The notes beneath the pieces were generated by a model. That model ran no database searches and was not told the DNA's origin. It saw nothing but the letters and a program-made list of their open reading frames with translations. From JAWVFM01 sp963771655 (GTDB lineage Bacteria; Actinomycetota; Thermoleophilia; Solirubrobacterales; 70-9): a stretch of DNA of 64,000 bases. Positions 24,914 through 33,358 of the stretch are shown in pieces (the first letter of the stretch is position 1; each line of letters opens with the position of its first letter). The translations under genes and the position numbers were made by a program. The stretch is taken from assembly GCA_963771655.1 (NCBI GenBank), contig CAVYUG010000001.1:1-64000 (forward strand). The letters are read 5' to 3'.

Positions 24914-25816
24914 ATGGAGCGAACCCGAATCCGACGCCGGCGGATCCTCGCCCTCGCTGCGCTTCTGGCAGCGGCCGGCGCCGTGATCGCGGTCGTGGCC
25001 ATAGCGAGCGGAGGCGGAGCGTCGGAGCGGAGCGCTGCGAAGCAAGCGGCGGCCGCCAACGGGGATTCGAGCAGCGCAGCCGACGCCGCTGACCGCGCCT
25101 TCCCGCCCTCCTGGCGCCCCCACCGCGGACCCGTGCCGATACTCGAGTACCACGCGATCCAGCCGCCGACTCCCGGCAGCGCGTATCCGGACCTGTTCGT
25201 GCCCCAGGCCGACTTTCAGGCGCAGATGTCCTGGCTCCACTCCCACGGCTACGAGGCGGTGACGGAGAACGCGGTCGAGGACTCCTGGGACGGGCACGGC
25301 GAGCTGCCGTCGAAGCCCGTGGTCGTGAGCTTCGACGATGGGTATCGCAGTCAGTACGTCGCCGGGTTCTTGGTCCTGCAGCGGTACCACTGGCCCGGCG
25401 TGATCAACCTGATCGCCGGATCGCAGGGTGACGACCTCCCGGCCGCCGACGTCAAGCGAATGATCGCCGCCGGCTGGGAGCTCGCCTCGCACACGATCAA
25501 CCACCTCGATCTCACAACCCTCGATGCGTCCCAGCTCGCCACAGAGATCGCCGGGTCGAAGCGCGAGCTGGAGCGCCGCTTCGGGGTCAGGGTCGAGAAC
25601 TTCTGCTATCCGGCCGGCCACTACGACCCGGCCGCGATCGACGAGCTGCGCCGGGCCGGCTACCGGGGCGCCACGACCGAGCTTCCCGGCCTCGCCGACC
25701 GCCAGAACCCCTACACGCTCGCCCGGGTGGACATCGCGGGCAGCGACGGGCTCAGCGGGTTCGTCGACAAGCTCTCCTCGGCAAGCCCCCAGGGCGCGGC
25801 TCCCCGGTCGGCGTGA
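24914..25816 (+). CDS. secreted or membrane-anchored polysaccharide deacetylase (NodB family)
   Basis: 300 residues. N-terminal basic stretch plus one hydrophobic segment (about 12-32) as anchor, then an Ala/Ser linker. The NodB domain carries motif 1 VVSFDDGYRS, motif 2 ELASHTINHLDLT and motif 3 FCYPAGHYD, giving the metal-binding Asp-His-His set and catalytic residues. Expected to deacetylate cell-wall or capsule sugars outside the cell. The stop overlaps the start of pgeF (TGATG), linking it to the envelope cluster that follows. Confidence 0.87.
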   Translation: MERTRIRRRRILALAALLAAAGAVIAVVAIASGGGASERSAAKQAAAANGDSSSAADAADRAFPPSWRPHRGPVPILEYHAIQPPTPGSAYPDLFVPQADFQAQMSWLHSHGYEAVTENAVEDSWDGHGELPSKPVVVSFDDGYRSQYVAGFLVLQRYHWPGVINLIAGSQGDDLPAADVKRMIAAGWELASHTINHLDLTTLDASQLATEIAGSKRELERRFGVRVENFCYPAGHYDPAAIDELRRAGYRGATTELPGLADRQNPYTLARVDIAGSDGLSGFVDKLSSASPQGAAPRSA

Positions 25817-26556
25817 TGGACTGGCGCGGGGAAGCCGAGATGCGCTGGCTCGCCGCCGATCTGCCCGGTGTCCGGGCGGCCTTCACGACCCGCCTTGGTG
25901 GCAAGAGCTCTGGCCCCTACGAGACCCTCAACCTCGGTTTGCTAACGGGCGACGACCGCGCGACGGTCCTCGAGAACCGCAAGCGGGCCCTGGCCGGCCT
26001 CGGCCGAGACCCGGACGGCGTGCTCTCCGGCCATCAGGTCCACGGACCCGTTCTCGAGCGCCGCGATGAGGCGCCCGCGCCGAGCCCGTGGACCGATCCC
26101 GGCCCGGGCCTTTCCGAGGTCGATGGGCAGATCACGTCCTCGCCGCAGCTGACGCCGGCGGTGCTGGTCGCCGACTGCCTGCCGATCGCGCTTGCGGGGC
26201 ACCGCGGCGCGGCGATGGTTCACTGCGGCTGGCGCGGGCTCGCAGCCGGCATCGTCGAGCGAGCCGCCGGCGTGATCGAGGCCCAGGCTGCCGCGATCGG
26301 CCCCGGGATCGGGAGGTGCTGTTACGAGGTGGGCGATGAGGTGCTTGCCGCCTTCGAGAGCCTCGGCGAAGGGGTTGCCGACGGCCGCATGCTCGACCTG
26401 GCCGAGGTTGCGCGGCGGCTCTTGGCCGCGGCAGGCGTCGGGCGCGTCGAGGCGGCCGGCCTCTGCACGAGCTGTCACCCCAAGCTCTTCTTCTCGCATC
26501 GCCGCGATGGCGAGCGCACCGGCCGCCAGGCCGGGTTCGCGTGGGTGGAGGCCTGA
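25816..26556 (+). CDS. pgeF: peptidoglycan editing factor PgeF (laccase-domain, YfiH)
   Basis: 246 residues. Multicopper-oxidase-like fold with the conserved metal/active-site set: GHQVHG, VADCLPIAL, HCGWRGLAAGI, CCYEVG, and the C-terminal CTSCHPKLFFSHRRDG with GRQAGFAWV. In E. coli the family removes mis-incorporated L-Ser precursors from peptidoglycan synthesis. Actinobacteria typically place it with yggS and sepF in the division cluster, as here. Confidence 0.93.
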   Translation: MDWRGEAEMRWLAADLPGVRAAFTTRLGGKSSGPYETLNLGLLTGDDRATVLENRKRALAGLGRDPDGVLSGHQVHGPVLERRDEAPAPSPWTDPGPGLSEVDGQITSSPQLTPAVLVADCLPIALAGHRGAAMVHCGWRGLAAGIVERAAGVIEAQAAAIGPGIGRCCYEVGDEVLAAFESLGEGVADGRMLDLAEVARRLLAAAGVGRVEAAGLCTSCHPKLFFSHRRDGERTGRQAGFAWVEA

Positions 26557-27203
26557 TGCCCCGCGGGCTCATCCGCGGGCTCGAGCCCGACCCGATCCGG
26601 GCGAACCTCGCGCGCGTCCGCGAGCGCGCCGGGCCCGACGTCGAGGTCCTTGCCGCCAGCAAGTACGTGCCGCTCGAGGAGATGGGCGCGCTGGCCGAGG
26701 CCGGCGTCGAGCTCGTCGGAGAGAACCGGCTGCAGGACCTGAAGGCGAAGCGGGAGCGATGGGCCGAGGCATTCACCTGGGACTTCATCGGAAACGTTCA
26801 GAGCCGCAAGGTCAAGTCGATCCTTCCCCTGGTGAGGCTGATCCACTCGGTCGCCACGGATTCCGCGCTCGTAGAGCTCGGACGCCATGGCTCGCAAGAC
26901 ACACAGGTGCTCGTCGAGGTGAACGTCGCCGGGGAGGAGGGGAAGGGTGGGGTGGAGCCGGCGGCTCTCGGGGATTTCATCGCGCGTTGCACCGCTCGGG
27001 TTGCCGGCCTCATGACGATGCCTCCGTTCACCCAGAATCCCGAGGACTCTCGCCGGCATTTCGCGCGCCTGGCGGAGCTGGCGACGGAGCACGGTTTGCA
27101 GCACCTCTCGATGGGCACGAGTCAGGACTGGGAGGTCGCGGTCGAGGAGGGTGCCACGATCATCCGCCTCGGAACGGCGCTCTACATGCCTGAGTGGTCA
27201 TAA
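26556..27203 (+). CDS. pyridoxal phosphate homeostasis protein YggS
   Basis: 215 residues, alanine-racemase-like barrel. PLP lysine in LAASKYVP; FIGNVQSRK and LSMGTSQDWEVAV with IRLGTALY are the family hallmarks. Balances PLP and linked amino-acid pools. The ATG at 26556 shares its A with the pgeF stop; GGAGG lies just upstream. Next gene is sepF. Confidence 0.94.
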   Translation: MPRGLIRGLEPDPIRANLARVRERAGPDVEVLAASKYVPLEEMGALAEAGVELVGENRLQDLKAKRERWAEAFTWDFIGNVQSRKVKSILPLVRLIHSVATDSALVELGRHGSQDTQVLVEVNVAGEEGKGGVEPAALGDFIARCTARVAGLMTMPPFTQNPEDSRRHFARLAELATEHGLQHLSMGTSQDWEVAVEEGATIIRLGTALYMPEWS

Positions 27204-27247
27204 TCATTCGCAGGAGTTCCCGCTCGTAGAGCGAATCTGAGCCAGCG

Positions 27248-27778
27248 ATGGCCTTCCGAGACACATGGCACCGCGCCCTCGTCTACTTCGGGCTGGCCGA
27301 GGATCCCGGCTACGTCGACGACGAGGGCTACGAGCCTGAGACCGGCCAGGGCGACATCTACGACTCGCCGGCGCCGCGCACGGCCACCGTCAGCCGCATC
27401 GGCGACCGGCGCCGCGCACGCGACGAGATCGACGACATCTTCGCCGACGACGAGCCGGCCTCTCGCGGCCGCACCCTGCGGCCCGTCGGGAACGGCTCGG
27501 GCTCGCGGGTGCATCTCGTGACGCCGCACAGCTTCAACGACGCCCAGGAGGTCGCGGACCGGTTCAAGCAGGACACGCCGGTGATTCTGAACCTCCAAAC
27601 CACCGACGGCGAGCTCGCGAAGCGCCTTATCGACTTCGCCTCGGGGCTCACCTACGCGCTGGAAGGCGGGATGCAGAAGATCGCCGAGAAGACGTTCATG
27701 CTGACCCCCCGCAACGTCGAGGTCTCGGCCGAGGAGCGCGCTCGCCTCGTCGAGAAGGGCTTCTTCAACCAGTCGTAA
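27248..27778 (+). CDS. sepF: cell division protein SepF
   Basis: 176 residues. The start MAFRDTWHRALVYFGLAED resembles the N-terminal amphipathic membrane-targeting helix. A disordered acidic/Arg-rich linker (to about residue 85) leads to the SepF core: LVTPHSFNDAQEVADRF, PVILNLQTTDGELAKRLIDF and FASGLTYALEGGMQKI. SepF anchors FtsZ to the membrane where FtsA is absent. Confidence 0.94.
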   Translation: MAFRDTWHRALVYFGLAEDPGYVDDEGYEPETGQGDIYDSPAPRTATVSRIGDRRRARDEIDDIFADDEPASRGRTLRPVGNGSGSRVHLVTPHSFNDAQEVADRFKQDTPVILNLQTTDGELAKRLIDFASGLTYALEGGMQKIAEKTFMLTPRNVEVSAEERARLVEKGFFNQS

Positions 27779-27779
27779 C

Positions 27780-27785
27780 TACCCT
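27780..27785 (+). promoter_or_regulatory. -10 element TACCCT of proC, leaderless geometry
   Basis: TACCCT ends 6 nt before the proC ATG and begins 2 nt after the sepF stop, giving proC a possible start of its own inside the cluster. Confidence 0.35.
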
Positions 27786-27791
27786 CCGCTC

Positions 27792-28559
27792 ATGCGGATC
27801 GGGTTCGTTGGTGCGGGCAACATGGCGGCCGCGATGGCGCGTGGCTGGGCGGCGGCTGGTTCCGGCCCCGGGGCCATGCTGTTCAGCGACCTCGAGCCGG
27901 CGCGCGCAGCCGACCTCGCCGCTGATGTCGGTGGAGAGACCCGTGAAGGCCTCACCGCGCTCCGAGCGGACTCCGACGTGCTCCTGCTCGGCGTCAAGCC
28001 GGCGGCCCTCGACGCCGTCGCGGAGGAGCTCGGCGGGGAGGCGCCCGCGATCGTCTCGATGCTCGCGGCGACCCCGCTCGACCGCCTCGCGGAGGCGTTC
28101 CCCGGCGTTCCTGCGCTGCGCGTGATGCCGAACCAGCCCGTCGAGGTGCGCCAGGGCGTCATCTGCCACCCACCACCGCGTGACATGCCCGAGGCGCTCG
28201 CCGGCGAGCTGACGGCTCTCCTCGACGCGCTCGGCGAGCGCTTCGAGCTTCCCGAGGAGCAGGTCGAGGCCGCGATGGCGGTGATGTCGTGCTCACCGGC
28301 CTACGTGGCCCTGTTCGCCGAAGCGCTGGCCGACGCCGGAGCTCGCGAGGGGCTCGCGCGGCCGCTTGCCGCGACCCTGGTTGCGGACACCCTGACCGGC
28401 ACGGCCGAGCTCCTCCGCAAGCACGACCCGGCGGCGATCCGGCACGCAGTGGCGCCGCTCGGGGGCGCCACGGACGCGGGGCTCCAAGCGCTCGACTTCG
28501 AGGGCTTCGAGCGGGCGATCGTGGCCGCCGTCGACGCGTCGCTGGAGCGCTTCCGATGA
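27792..28559 (+). CDS. proC: pyrroline-5-carboxylate reductase
   Basis: 255 residues. N-terminal Rossmann motif IGFVGAGNMAAAMARG, middle segment LGVKPAALDAV, RVMPNQPVEVRQGV, and the C-terminal signature region around GGATDAGLQAL. Last step of proline synthesis. Its position between sepF and yggT is common in bacteria. Stop overlaps yggT by ATGA. Confidence 0.94.
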   Translation: MRIGFVGAGNMAAAMARGWAAAGSGPGAMLFSDLEPARAADLAADVGGETREGLTALRADSDVLLLGVKPAALDAVAEELGGEAPAIVSMLAATPLDRLAEAFPGVPALRVMPNQPVEVRQGVICHPPPRDMPEALAGELTALLDALGERFELPEEQVEAAMAVMSCSPAYVALFAEALADAGAREGLARPLAATLVADTLTGTAELLRKHDPAAIRHAVAPLGGATDAGLQALDFEGFERAIVAAVDASLERFR

Positions 28560-28861
28560 TCGAAGCCGCGATCGGTCGCGCCGAGGTCTACGACTACGTC
28601 TCCGCGCTCTTCACGGTCTACATCGTCCTCATCTTCATCCGGATCCTGCTCACGTGGGTGCCGCGGATGCCCTTCAACCCCTACCTCCGCGCCTGCGTCG
28701 CGTTTGTGGAACGGACGACGGACCCCTACCTGAACGCGTTCCGGGCGATTCTGCGGCCCGTTGGGGTGGGGGGGATGGCGCTCGACCTCAGCCCGATCAT
28801 CGCGATCATCGTCCTCTACCTGGTGCGCAGCCTCGTCCTGAGCGCGATCCTCGGAGGGTGA
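28556..28861 (+). CDS. YggT family membrane protein
   Basis: 101 residues from the ATG overlapping the proC stop. Two membrane segments flank the signature RILLTWVPRMPFNPYL and VERTTDPYLNAFRAILRP. YggT proteins occur beside sepF and division genes in Gram-positive bacteria and plastids; molecular role unclear. Stop overlaps the lspA GTG. Confidence 0.9.
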   Translation: MIEAAIGRAEVYDYVSALFTVYIVLIFIRILLTWVPRMPFNPYLRACVAFVERTTDPYLNAFRAILRPVGVGGMALDLSPIIAIIVLYLVRSLVLSAILGG

Positions 28862-29334
28862 ACGGGGTCGTCGGGGGGCGGCGGGCCGATGCGTGGCTGC
28901 GGGCGCTAGCCGTGTGCGCGCTCGTCGTCCTCGGAGACCAGCTGGTGAAGGCGGCGGTCCGCTCTGGGCTCTCGCCGCATCAGGTCGACGACCTGCCGCT
29001 CGGCTTCCAGCTCGTCCGCGTCTCCAATCACGGCGTGGCGTTCGGCTTCCTCGGCGGTGGAGGAGCGCTCGTCGTCGTGGTGACCATCGCCGCCCTGGTA
29101 TTCGTGCTCGGCTGGTTCGCCCGCGATCCCCTGCGGCCCTGGCTGTGGCTCGCCGTCGGCCTCATCGCCGGCGGTGCCCTCGGCAATCTCGCCGACCGCG
29201 TGCGCGCTGGGGCCGTGACCGACTTCATCGATCCGCCGCTCTGGCCGGCGTTCAACCTCGCCGACGTGGCGATCACGGTCGGTGCGGTCGCGCTCGTGCT
29301 GATCGCGTTGACGCCGGAGCAGAAGCGACAGTGA
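28858..29334 (+). CDS. lspA: lipoprotein signal peptidase LspA
   Basis: 158 residues, four membrane segments. Family motifs: VLGDQLVKAAV, SNHGVAFGFL, GNLADRVRAGAVTDFI and FNLADVAITVG, carrying the catalytic Asp pair. Cleaves prolipoprotein signal peptides after lipid attachment; substrates include the lipoproteins at 6233 and 7529. GTG start overlaps yggT. Confidence 0.95.
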   Translation: MNGVVGGRRADAWLRALAVCALVVLGDQLVKAAVRSGLSPHQVDDLPLGFQLVRVSNHGVAFGFLGGGGALVVVVTIAALVFVLGWFARDPLRPWLWLAVGLIAGGALGNLADRVRAGAVTDFIDPPLWPAFNLADVAITVGAVALVLIALTPEQKRQ

Positions 29335-30020
29335 GCGTCCCCGACCTGAGGGTCGTGCGCGTCGACGCGCATCTCGCCGTGGTCGACAAGCCGGCGGGCG
29401 TCGTGGTCCATCCCGCTCCCGGGGTCACCGGCCCGATCCTCACCGAAGGGCTGGGCGATCTCCTCGGCGGCGGCCCGGCGGAGCGTCCCGGGATCGTGCA
29501 GCGCCTCGACAAGGACACCTCTGGCCTGATGGTGGTTGCGCGCGATCCAGAGGCTCATCGGCGCCTATCCGCGATGGTGAAGGCGCGCGAGCTCCGCCGG
29601 ACCTACCTCGCGCTCGTCGTCGGGCGCCCGCGCTCCCGCTCGGGCACAATCGACGCGCCGCTGGGGCGTGACTACCGGGCGCCCGAGCGGCGGGCCGTGG
29701 GCGGCCGCGGGCCGCGCGAGGCGCGCACCCACTTCACCGTCCTCGAGACGCTCCGTGAGCACTGCCTTCTCGAGGTCAGGCTCGAGACCGGCCGCACGCA
29801 TCAAATCCGAGTCCACCTGGCGTCGATCGACTGCCCCGTGGCCGGCGATCCCCGCTACGGCCGCGGGCAGGGCGGCGAGCTCGGACTGAAGCGTCAGTTC
29901 CTCCACAGCGCCCGCTTGGGCTTTCGTCATCCGTTCACCGGGGCCGAGATCGACCTTCGCTCGGCTCTGCCGTCGGACCTCGAGATCGCGCTCGACCGCG
30001 CGCGTGAGCGGCCCCACTAG
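29331..30020 (+). CDS. RluA/RluD family pseudouridine synthase
   Basis: 229 residues. Catalytic Asp in the signature VQRLDKDTSGLMVVAR; further family segments RTYLALVVGRP, ETGRTHQIRVHLAS and PVAGDPRYG. No N-terminal S4 RNA-binding domain, so shorter than typical RluD (about 300). Modifies uridines in rRNA or tRNA; exact site not predictable. GTG overlaps the lspA stop, the usual lspA-rlu arrangement. Confidence 0.9.
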   Translation: MSVPDLRVVRVDAHLAVVDKPAGVVVHPAPGVTGPILTEGLGDLLGGGPAERPGIVQRLDKDTSGLMVVARDPEAHRRLSAMVKARELRRTYLALVVGRPRSRSGTIDAPLGRDYRAPERRAVGGRGPREARTHFTVLETLREHCLLEVRLETGRTHQIRVHLASIDCPVAGDPRYGRGQGGELGLKRQFLHSARLGFRHPFTGAEIDLRSALPSDLEIALDRARERPH

Positions 30021-30151
30021 AATCAGGCGCGACCTGTAACCGACCCCTCGTCAGGCGGTCGGGGCCCTGCCCGGGCGGCGCGCATCGGCGAGCCAGGCCC
30101 GGGTCCCCGGCAGGCGACGAGGCTCGAGACCAAGCGAGACAAGGGAGCACG
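30021..30151 (+). promoter_or_regulatory. rpsB 5' leader with strong hairpin
   Basis: 131 bp without a gene. CCCGGGC (30070-30076) pairs with GCCCGGG (30097-30103), extended outward by GGGG/CCCC (30061-30064 with 30105-30108). AAGGGAG precedes the rpsB ATG. It could end the upstream operon or act as an autoregulatory ribosomal-protein leader; I cannot match it to a named leader family. Confidence 0.4.
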
Positions 30152-31036
30152 ATGGCAGAGCCTGGAATCAGGGAGCTCTTGGAGGCCGGACTCCATTTCG
30201 GCCACCAGACGCGCCGCTGGAACCCGCGGATGCAGCGCTACATCTGGGGCGAGCGCGACGGCATCCACATCATCGACCTGCTGCAGACCGAGCGGCTACT
30301 CCATGAAGCGCGCGAGTTCGCCGCCGAGGTCGCCGGCAAGGGCGGCACGGTGCTGTTCGTCGGCACCAAGAAGCAGGCGAGGGACTCGATCCGCGAATGG
30401 GCCGAGCGCTCCGGCATGCCGTACGTGAACCAGCGGTGGCTCGGCGGGCTGCTGACGAACTTCCAGACGATCTCGAAGCGGATCGACCGCCTCCACGACC
30501 TGACGAACCTCAGGGACGAGGGCAAGCTCGACCTGCTGCCAACCAAGGAGCGGATGTCGATGGAGGCCGAGCTCGAGCGGCTCACCTACAACCTCGGTGG
30601 CGTCCGCGACTTGAAGCGCGTACCCCAGGCGGTGCTGATCATCGATCTGAAGACCGAGGAGATCGCGCTCAGGGAGGCCGAGCGCCTTCGCATCCCGATC
30701 ATCGGCCTCGTCGACACGAACGTCGACCCGATGGGCGTTCAGTACCCGATCCCCGGCAACGACGACGCCATCCGCTCGTGCGATCTCGTGATCCGCACGA
30801 TCGGCGAGGCGGTGCTCACCTCGGCGACGATCTACCGCGAGGCCGAGGCGAAGCGCCGGGCCGAGGAGGAGGAGCGCCGCCGAGCCGAGGAGGAGCGCCA
30901 GCGCAAGGAGGCCGAGGAGCGCGCCCGCAAGGAGGCCGAGGCGAAGGCAGCGGCCGAGGCAGCCGCGGCCGAGGCCGCGGCCCACCCGCAGGCCGCGCCG
31001 GCGGCGCCCGCCGCGAGCCCCGAGGGCCAGTCGTGA
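30152..31036 (+). CDS. rpsB: 30S ribosomal protein S2
   Basis: 294 residues. Opens with the conserved region LLEAGLHFGHQTRRWNP and includes GTKKQARDSI, RWLGGLLTNF and PIIGLVDTNVDP. After about residue 228 it carries a long charged, Ala/Glu/Lys/Arg-rich extension predicted as a helix, ending in an Ala/Pro-rich tail; S2 is usually 230-260 residues. GTGA overlap with tsf. Confidence 0.97.
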   Translation: MAEPGIRELLEAGLHFGHQTRRWNPRMQRYIWGERDGIHIIDLLQTERLLHEAREFAAEVAGKGGTVLFVGTKKQARDSIREWAERSGMPYVNQRWLGGLLTNFQTISKRIDRLHDLTNLRDEGKLDLLPTKERMSMEAELERLTYNLGGVRDLKRVPQAVLIIDLKTEEIALREAERLRIPIIGLVDTNVDPMGVQYPIPGNDDAIRSCDLVIRTIGEAVLTSATIYREAEAKRRAEEEERRRAEEERQRKEAEERARKEAEAKAAAEAAAAEAAAHPQAAPAAPAASPEGQS

Positions 31037-31653
31037 GCACCGCCGCGGTATCGGCCGGCGACGTCAAGGCGCTTCGGGAGCGCACCGGCGCCGGCGTGAT
31101 GGACTGCAAGGCCGCGCTCGCCGAGTCGGGCGGCGACGTCGACAAGGCCGTCGAGATCCTCCGCGTCAAGGGGCAGGCCTCCGCGGCAAAGCGCAGCGGT
31201 CGCGCCACCGGGGAGGGCACGGTCGCCGCCTACATCCATTCCAACGGCAAGGTCGGGGTCCTCGTGGAGGTGCTCTGTGAGACAGACTTCGTCGCCCGCT
31301 CCGACGAGTTTCAGGAGTTCGCGCGAGAGATCGCCCTGCACATCGCCGGGTCGCCCTCGCCCCCGCAGTTCCTCACCGCCGGCGAGATCCCCGATGAGGC
31401 GCGCGAGTCCGAGCGCGCCGTCCACGCGGCCAAGGCCAAGGAGGAGGGCAAGCCGGAGGACGTGGTCGACCGCATCGTGGAGGGCCAGTTGGCGAAGTGG
31501 GCGAAGGACGTCGCCCTGCTCGAGCAGGAGCACATCCGCTCGGACCGCTACGAGGGCAAGACGATCGAGGAGATTCGCTCCGCGCTTGCCGCCAAGACCG
31601 GTGAGAACGTCCAGATCGGGCGATTCGCGCGGTTTGAGGTCGGCCGCGACTAG
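31033..31653 (+). CDS. tsf: elongation factor Ts
   Basis: 206 residues. N-terminal UBA-like part with VKALRERTGAGVMDCKAAL; core segment VLVEVLCETDFVARSDEF, the EF-Tu-binding signature. Short form (about 200 residues, one core subdomain reduced), unlike the 280-residue E. coli type. Nucleotide exchange factor of EF-Tu. The GTG overlaps the rpsB stop. Confidence 0.96.
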   Translation: MSTAAVSAGDVKALRERTGAGVMDCKAALAESGGDVDKAVEILRVKGQASAAKRSGRATGEGTVAAYIHSNGKVGVLVEVLCETDFVARSDEFQEFAREIALHIAGSPSPPQFLTAGEIPDEARESERAVHAAKAKEEGKPEDVVDRIVEGQLAKWAKDVALLEQEHIRSDRYEGKTIEEIRSALAAKTGENVQIGRFARFEVGRD

Positions 31654-31681
31654 GCCCGCGCTTCCTCCGCTCGACCTCGCC

Positions 31682-32575
31682 ATGCGGGTCGGGCTGGACC
31701 CCGACCCCAGCCACGACCACTACCAGGCAACGGGCGCGTGGATGCGCGAGGCGATCCTCGACATCCTCCCCGAGGGCTGGACCTTCTCCGACAAGCGGGT
31801 TCTGGACTTCGGCTGCGGCGCGGGGCGCGTGCTGCGCCAGTTCACCGACGTCGCCGCGGAGGCCGAGGTCTGGGGCTGCGACATCCACGCCGAGAGCGTC
31901 ACGTGGCTCGAGAGGAACCTGCGGCCGCCGTTCCACTTCTTTCGCAACGCCGCTGTCCCGCCGCTCCCGATCGCCGACGGCTATTTCGACCTCGTCTGGG
32001 CGATGTCGGTCTTCACCCACATCGGCGACGGGTGGGAGGACTGGCTGCTCGAGATGCGCCGAGTGCTGGCGCCGGGCGGACTCTTCGTCGCCAGCTATCT
32101 CGGGGCAAACGTGCTCGAGGAGCTCCTCGGCGTTCGCCACGATGACGACGAGATCGGAATGCTCGTCCACGACCATTCGCGCGCCCCAGCCGAGGGCGGA
32201 CCATGGGTGTTCCACTCGGATTGGTGGCTCCGAAGGCACTGGGGACCGGCCTTCGAGATCGTCGAGGCCCGCCCGGCGGGTGATTCCGCGCGAGGCGGGA
32301 GCGGCCTCGCGCATGGCCTTGTGCTTGCGCGCCGGCGGGCCGAGAGGCCCGATCGCAACGCGATGTCGGCCATCGATGGCGCCGACCCGCGTGAGATCGC
32401 GGCGCTCCAGGCGGAGGTGCGAATGCTTCGCGGCGAGCTCGAGCGGGCCCGCGCAGGAGCCCGCCTGGACGGAAAGGCGCTGGCGGCACGCGCGCGCCGG
32501 GCCGTGCTTCGGACGCCCCTGGGCGAGCCCGCGCGCCGCCTCGGACGGCGCATCCGGCGGGCGCGCGCTCGGTGA
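31682..32575 (+). CDS. class I SAM-dependent methyltransferase with C-terminal coiled coil
   Basis: 297 residues. SAM-binding motif RVLDFGCGAGRVLRQF, acidic loop WGCDIHAES, and motif IV FDLVWAMSVFTHIG. The C-terminal 70 residues hold a coiled coil (IAALQAEVRMLRGELERA) and a very Arg-rich end. This split of a methyltransferase and a coiled coil is typical of enzymes acting on glycans or lipids in surface gene clusters, but the substrate is unknown. It sits between tsf and pyrH, which are normally adjacent. Confidence 0.8.
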   Translation: MRVGLDPDPSHDHYQATGAWMREAILDILPEGWTFSDKRVLDFGCGAGRVLRQFTDVAAEAEVWGCDIHAESVTWLERNLRPPFHFFRNAAVPPLPIADGYFDLVWAMSVFTHIGDGWEDWLLEMRRVLAPGGLFVASYLGANVLEELLGVRHDDDEIGMLVHDHSRAPAEGGPWVFHSDWWLRRHWGPAFEIVEARPAGDSARGGSGLAHGLVLARRRAERPDRNAMSAIDGADPREIAALQAEVRMLRGELERARAGARLDGKALAARARRAVLRTPLGEPARRLGRRIRRARAR

Positions 32576-32589
32576 GGCCGGCCGGAAGT

Positions 32590-32595
32590 TAGGGT
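32590..32595 (+). promoter_or_regulatory. -10 element TAGGGT of pyrH, leaderless geometry
   Basis: TAGGGT ends 7 nt before the pyrH GTG at 32603, with no Shine-Dalgarno sequence. It also supports GTG as the start. Confidence 0.42.
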
Positions 32596-32602
32596 TTCGA
32601 GC

Positions 32603-33349
32603 GTGTCCGAGGCAGCTTTCGACCGGGTCCTGCTGAAGCTCTCCGGCGAGTCGCTCATGGGCTCGCTTCCGTACGGGACCGATCCCGACCGAGTCGAGGC
32701 GCTGAGCCGACAGGTCCACGAGGTCAGCGCGATGGGCGTCGAGGTTGCCCTCGTCGTGGGCGCCGGCAACATCTACCGCGGCCTCGCGGGCGCCGCCGCC
32801 GGAATGGACCGCGCCACGGCCGACTACATGGGGATGCTCGCGACCGTGCTCAACGCCCTCACGATTCAGGACGCCCTCGAGAAGCTCGGCTCGAACACGC
32901 GGGTGCTCTCGGCGATCGAGGTGATGGAGGTCGCCGAGCCCTACATCCGCCGCCGCGCGATCCGCCACCTCGAGAAGGGCCGGGTGATCATCTTCGCCGC
33001 GGGCACCGGCAACCCGTTCTTCACCACCGACACCGCCGCGGCGCTGCGCGCTCTCGAGATTCACGCCGAGGCGATCCTGATGGCGAAGCACGGGACCGAC
33101 GGCGTCTACGACGCCGATCCCGCGACGGACCCAAACGCACGCTTCCTTGCCGAGCTGACCCACAGGGAGGCGATCGAGCGCAGCCTTCGGGTCATGGACT
33201 CGACCGCCCTCTCCCTCTGCATGGACAACGGCCTTCCGATCTACGTCTTCAACACCGACGAGGAGGAGAACATCGCCCGCGTGGTGCGCGGCGAGCGCGT
33301 CGGGACGATCGTGTCCTCCGAGACACCGGTCGCGAGCGAGGCGGGATAG
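32603..33349 (+). CDS. pyrH: uridylate kinase
   Basis: 248 residues, amino-acid-kinase fold. RVLLKLSGESLMG at the N-terminus, VVGAGNIYRG, the UMP-binding AGTGNPFFTTDTAAALRA, and KHGTDGVYDADP. Phosphorylates UMP to UDP as a hexamer, often GTP-activated. Followed by frr as in most bacteria. Confidence 0.97.
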   Translation: MSEAAFDRVLLKLSGESLMGSLPYGTDPDRVEALSRQVHEVSAMGVEVALVVGAGNIYRGLAGAAAGMDRATADYMGMLATVLNALTIQDALEKLGSNTRVLSAIEVMEVAEPYIRRRAIRHLEKGRVIIFAAGTGNPFFTTDTAAALRALEIHAEAILMAKHGTDGVYDADPATDPNARFLAELTHREAIERSLRVMDSTALSLCMDNGLPIYVFNTDEEENIARVVRGERVGTIVSSETPVASEAG

Positions 33350-33352
33350 GTT
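33347..33352 (+). promoter_or_regulatory. -10 element TAGGTT of frr, leaderless geometry
   Basis: TAGGTT overlaps the pyrH TAG stop and ends 6 nt before the frr ATG; no Shine-Dalgarno sequence is present. Confidence 0.35.
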
Positions 33353-33358
33353 TTCGCC

